A stretch of DNA of 7,013 bases from an uncultured Clostridia bacterium (GTDB lineage: Bacteria; Bacillota; Clostridia; Oscillospirales; Oscillospiraceae), in contig CALERM010000137.1 in NCBI GenBank assembly GCA_937907715.1, positions 1 to 7,013 of the forward strand, in the 5' to 3' direction. The notes beneath the pieces are model-generated. The model made no database searches. It saw only the letters and a list, made by a program, of their open reading frames with translations, and was not told where the DNA came from. Position 1 is the first letter of the stretch. The number at the start of each line of letters is the position of its first letter. Shown in pieces: positions 5,531 through 7,013 of the stretch. The position numbers were made by a program, and so were the translations under genes.

Positions 5531-5557
5531 TTAGCACTCAAATGAACGGAGTGCTAA
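5531..5557 (+). promoter_or_regulatory. CIRCE operator (HrcA binding site)
   Basis: TTAGCACTC (5531-5539), a nine-base spacer (5540-5548) and GAGTGCTAA (5549-5557) match the consensus CIRCE element with no mismatch. It begins 4 bases after the -10 of the htpG promoter and ends 27 bases before ATG 5585. HrcA repression of htpG is therefore expected. hrcA itself is not in the window. Confidence 0.97.
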
Positions 5558-5570
5558 TACTACCAATACG

Positions 5571-5578
5571 GGACGTGA
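5571..5578 (+). promoter_or_regulatory. Ribosome binding site of htpG
   Basis: GGACGTGA differs by one base from GGAGGTGA and lies 6 bases before ATG 5585. It is weaker than the GGAGG sites of the neighbouring genes. It is the only candidate between the CIRCE element and the start codon. Confidence 0.6.
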
Positions 5579-5584
5579 AGATAT

Positions 5585-7013
5585 ATGGCAAAGAAACAGT
5601 TCAAGGCGGAGTCAAAGCGGCTTCTGGATTTGATGATCAATTCGATCTATACCCATCAGGAGATTTTCCTGCGGGAGATTATCTCGAACGCTTCCGACGC
5701 CATCGATAAGCTGGCGTATCAGGCGCTGACGGACGAAAAGGTCGGCTTGAGCCGCAGCGATTTTGCAATCCAGCTGAAGGTTGACGAGCCCAGCCGGACG
5801 CTTACCGTGAGTGACAACGGCATCGGCATGGACAAAGACGAGATGGAAAACAACCTCGGCACGATCTGCAAGTCCGGCAGTCTCCAGTTCAAGAAGGATA
5901 TGGAAAAGCAGGACGACATCGACATCATCGGTCAGTTCGGCGTCGGCTTCTACTCGGCGTTCATGGTGGCGGACACCGTGACGGTGATCTCCAAAAAGTA
6001 CGGCTCCGAGGAAGCATGGAAGTGGACCTCTTCGGGCGCGGACGGCTACACCATGGAGCCTGCAGAGCGAGAGGGCGCCGGTACGGACGTGATTATGACG
6101 CTCAAGGCAGATACCGAGGATGAGAAGTATTCGCGCTTCCTGAAGACCTGGGAGCTTCAGAAGCTGGTTAAGAAGTACTCGGATTACATCCGCTATCCGA
6201 TCAAGCTCGAAATGGAAAAGTCGCGGATGAAAGAAGACACAAAGGATTCTGAGAAGCCCGAGTATGAGACCTACACGGAAAATGAGACGCTCAACTCGAT
6301 GGTGCCGCTCTGGCAGCGGGCAAAGAAGGACATCACGCCGGAGGAATACAACAATTTCTACAAGGAAAAGTTCTTCGACTTCGAAGATCCGATTGCGACG
6401 ATTCATGTGAGCGTCGAGGGCGCGGTGACGTATAAGGCACTTTTGTACATCCCCGCCAGAGCGCCGTATGACTTCTACACGAAGGATTTCAAGAAGGGCT
6501 TGCAGCTATACTCCTCGGGCGTCATGATCATGGAAAACTGCGAAGAGCTGCTGCCGGACTGCTTCCGCTTCGTGCGCGGCGTGGTCGATTCGCAGGATCT
6601 GAGTCTCAATATTTCGCGTGAAATGCTCCAGCACGACCGCCAGCTCAAGTTCATTGCGGCGAACCTGGAAAAAAAGATCAAAGCAGAGCTGGCAAAGCTC
6701 ATGGAATCCGACCGCGAGAAATACGAAAAGTTCTATGCGGCATTCGGTATGCAGCTCAAATACGGCGTGCTGAACGATTACGGCGCGAAGAAGGAGCTGC
6801 TGCAGGATCTGCTGCTGTACTGGTCGCATAAGCAGAACAAGCTCGTTTCGTTCAAGGAATACGCGGATGCCATGCCGGAGGAACAGAAGTACATTTATTT
6901 TGCCAGCGGCGAAAACCGGCAGAGACTTTCTCAGCTGCCGCAGCTGGAAAAGCTCACGGAAAAGGGCTTTGATGTGCTGCTGATGACCGACGAGGTCGAC
7001 AGCTTCGTGCCGC
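5585..7013 (+). CDS. htpG: HtpG, bacterial Hsp90 chaperone (3' end cut by window)
   Basis: ATP-dependent cytosolic chaperone. The first 476 residues are visible; bacterial HtpG is about 620-640, so most of the missing part is the C-terminal dimerisation domain. The N-terminal GHKL ATPase domain (about 1-205) shows EIISNASDA (31-39, with catalytic Glu31 and Mg-binding Asn35), DNGIGM (77-82) and the lid sequence GQFGVGFYSAF (116-126). The charged linker is short, as in bacteria. The middle domain (about 225 onward) has NISREMLQ with the ATP-contacting Arg345. No frameshift or missing key residue is seen. It has its own promoter and a CIRCE operator, so it should be induced by heat through loss of HrcA repression. 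It is separated from the dipeptidase unit by a strong terminator. The start is the first ATG after CIRCE and gives the canonical N terminus. Confidence 0.97.
   Translation, partial: MAKKQFKAESKRLLDLMINSIYTHQEIFLREIISNASDAIDKLAYQALTDEKVGLSRSDFAIQLKVDEPSRTLTVSDNGIGMDKDEMENNLGTICKSGSLQFKKDMEKQDDIDIIGQFGVGFYSAFMVADTVTVISKKYGSEEAWKWTSSGADGYTMEPAEREGAGTDVIMTLKADTEDEKYSRFLKTWELQKLVKKYSDYIRYPIKLEMEKSRMKEDTKDSEKPEYETYTENETLNSMVPLWQRAKKDITPEEYNNFYKEKFFDFEDPIATIHVSVEGAVTYKALLYIPARAPYDFYTKDFKKGLQLYSSGVMIMENCEELLPDCFRFVRGVVDSQDLSLNISREMLQHDRQLKFIAANLEKKIKAELAKLMESDREKYEKFYAAFGMQLKYGVLNDYGAKKELLQDLLLYWSHKQNKLVSFKEYADAMPEEQKYIYFASGENRQRLSQLPQLEKLTEKGFDVLLMTDEVDSFVP

Noticed and set aside
5612..6406. 264-codon minus-strand open frame
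   Set aside because: It is antisense to htpG, which is intact and unmistakable on the plus strand.

Overview
The window reads as a chromosomal housekeeping segment of a Firmicute, most likely a gut Clostridium-type organism (Oscillospiraceae/Ruminococcaceae is my guess). The reasons are moderately GC-rich coding sequence, strong GGAGG ribosome binding sites, sigma-A promoters, rho-independent terminators, a perfect CIRCE operator, and a YbiT-like ABC-F protein next to a DUF819 membrane protein. The taxon is an inference; no 16S or other marker is present.

Layout. Positions 1-144 hold an unidentified edge fragment and a cluster of inverted repeats just past the stop codon of the first gene. 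Positions 145-1746 (minus strand) encode an ABC-F ATPase with a degenerate second ATP site. A 157-bp divergent promoter region (1747-1903) separates it from a plus-strand metallo-beta-lactamase (MBL) fold protein (1904-2704) that has the RNase Z active site but lacks room for the RNase Z tRNA-binding arm. A 399-bp AT-richer gap (2705-3103) holds a possible broken mini-gene, a good promoter (2970-2998) and a structured leader.

The promoter and leader lead into a two-gene unit. It consists of a DUF819 polytopic membrane protein (3104-4342), an intercistronic hairpin with a T-run (4372-4413), and a zinc membrane-dipeptidase-family (M19) peptidase (4425-5399). A strong intrinsic terminator closes it at 5437-5470. 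The pairing suggests uptake or export of a small peptide or amino acid and its hydrolysis in the cytoplasm, but the substrate cannot be read from the sequence.

The last gene is htpG (Hsp90), starting at 5585 and running off the right edge. Its promoter (5499-5526) is followed at once by a perfect CIRCE inverted repeat (5531-5557), so HrcA heat-shock repression is expected. I see no mobile element, CRISPR array, rRNA or tRNA gene. I do not see a clear new multi-gene system. The best leads are the natural Glu-to-Gln ABC-F site, the armless RNase Z-like enzyme and the DUF819-dipeptidase pair.
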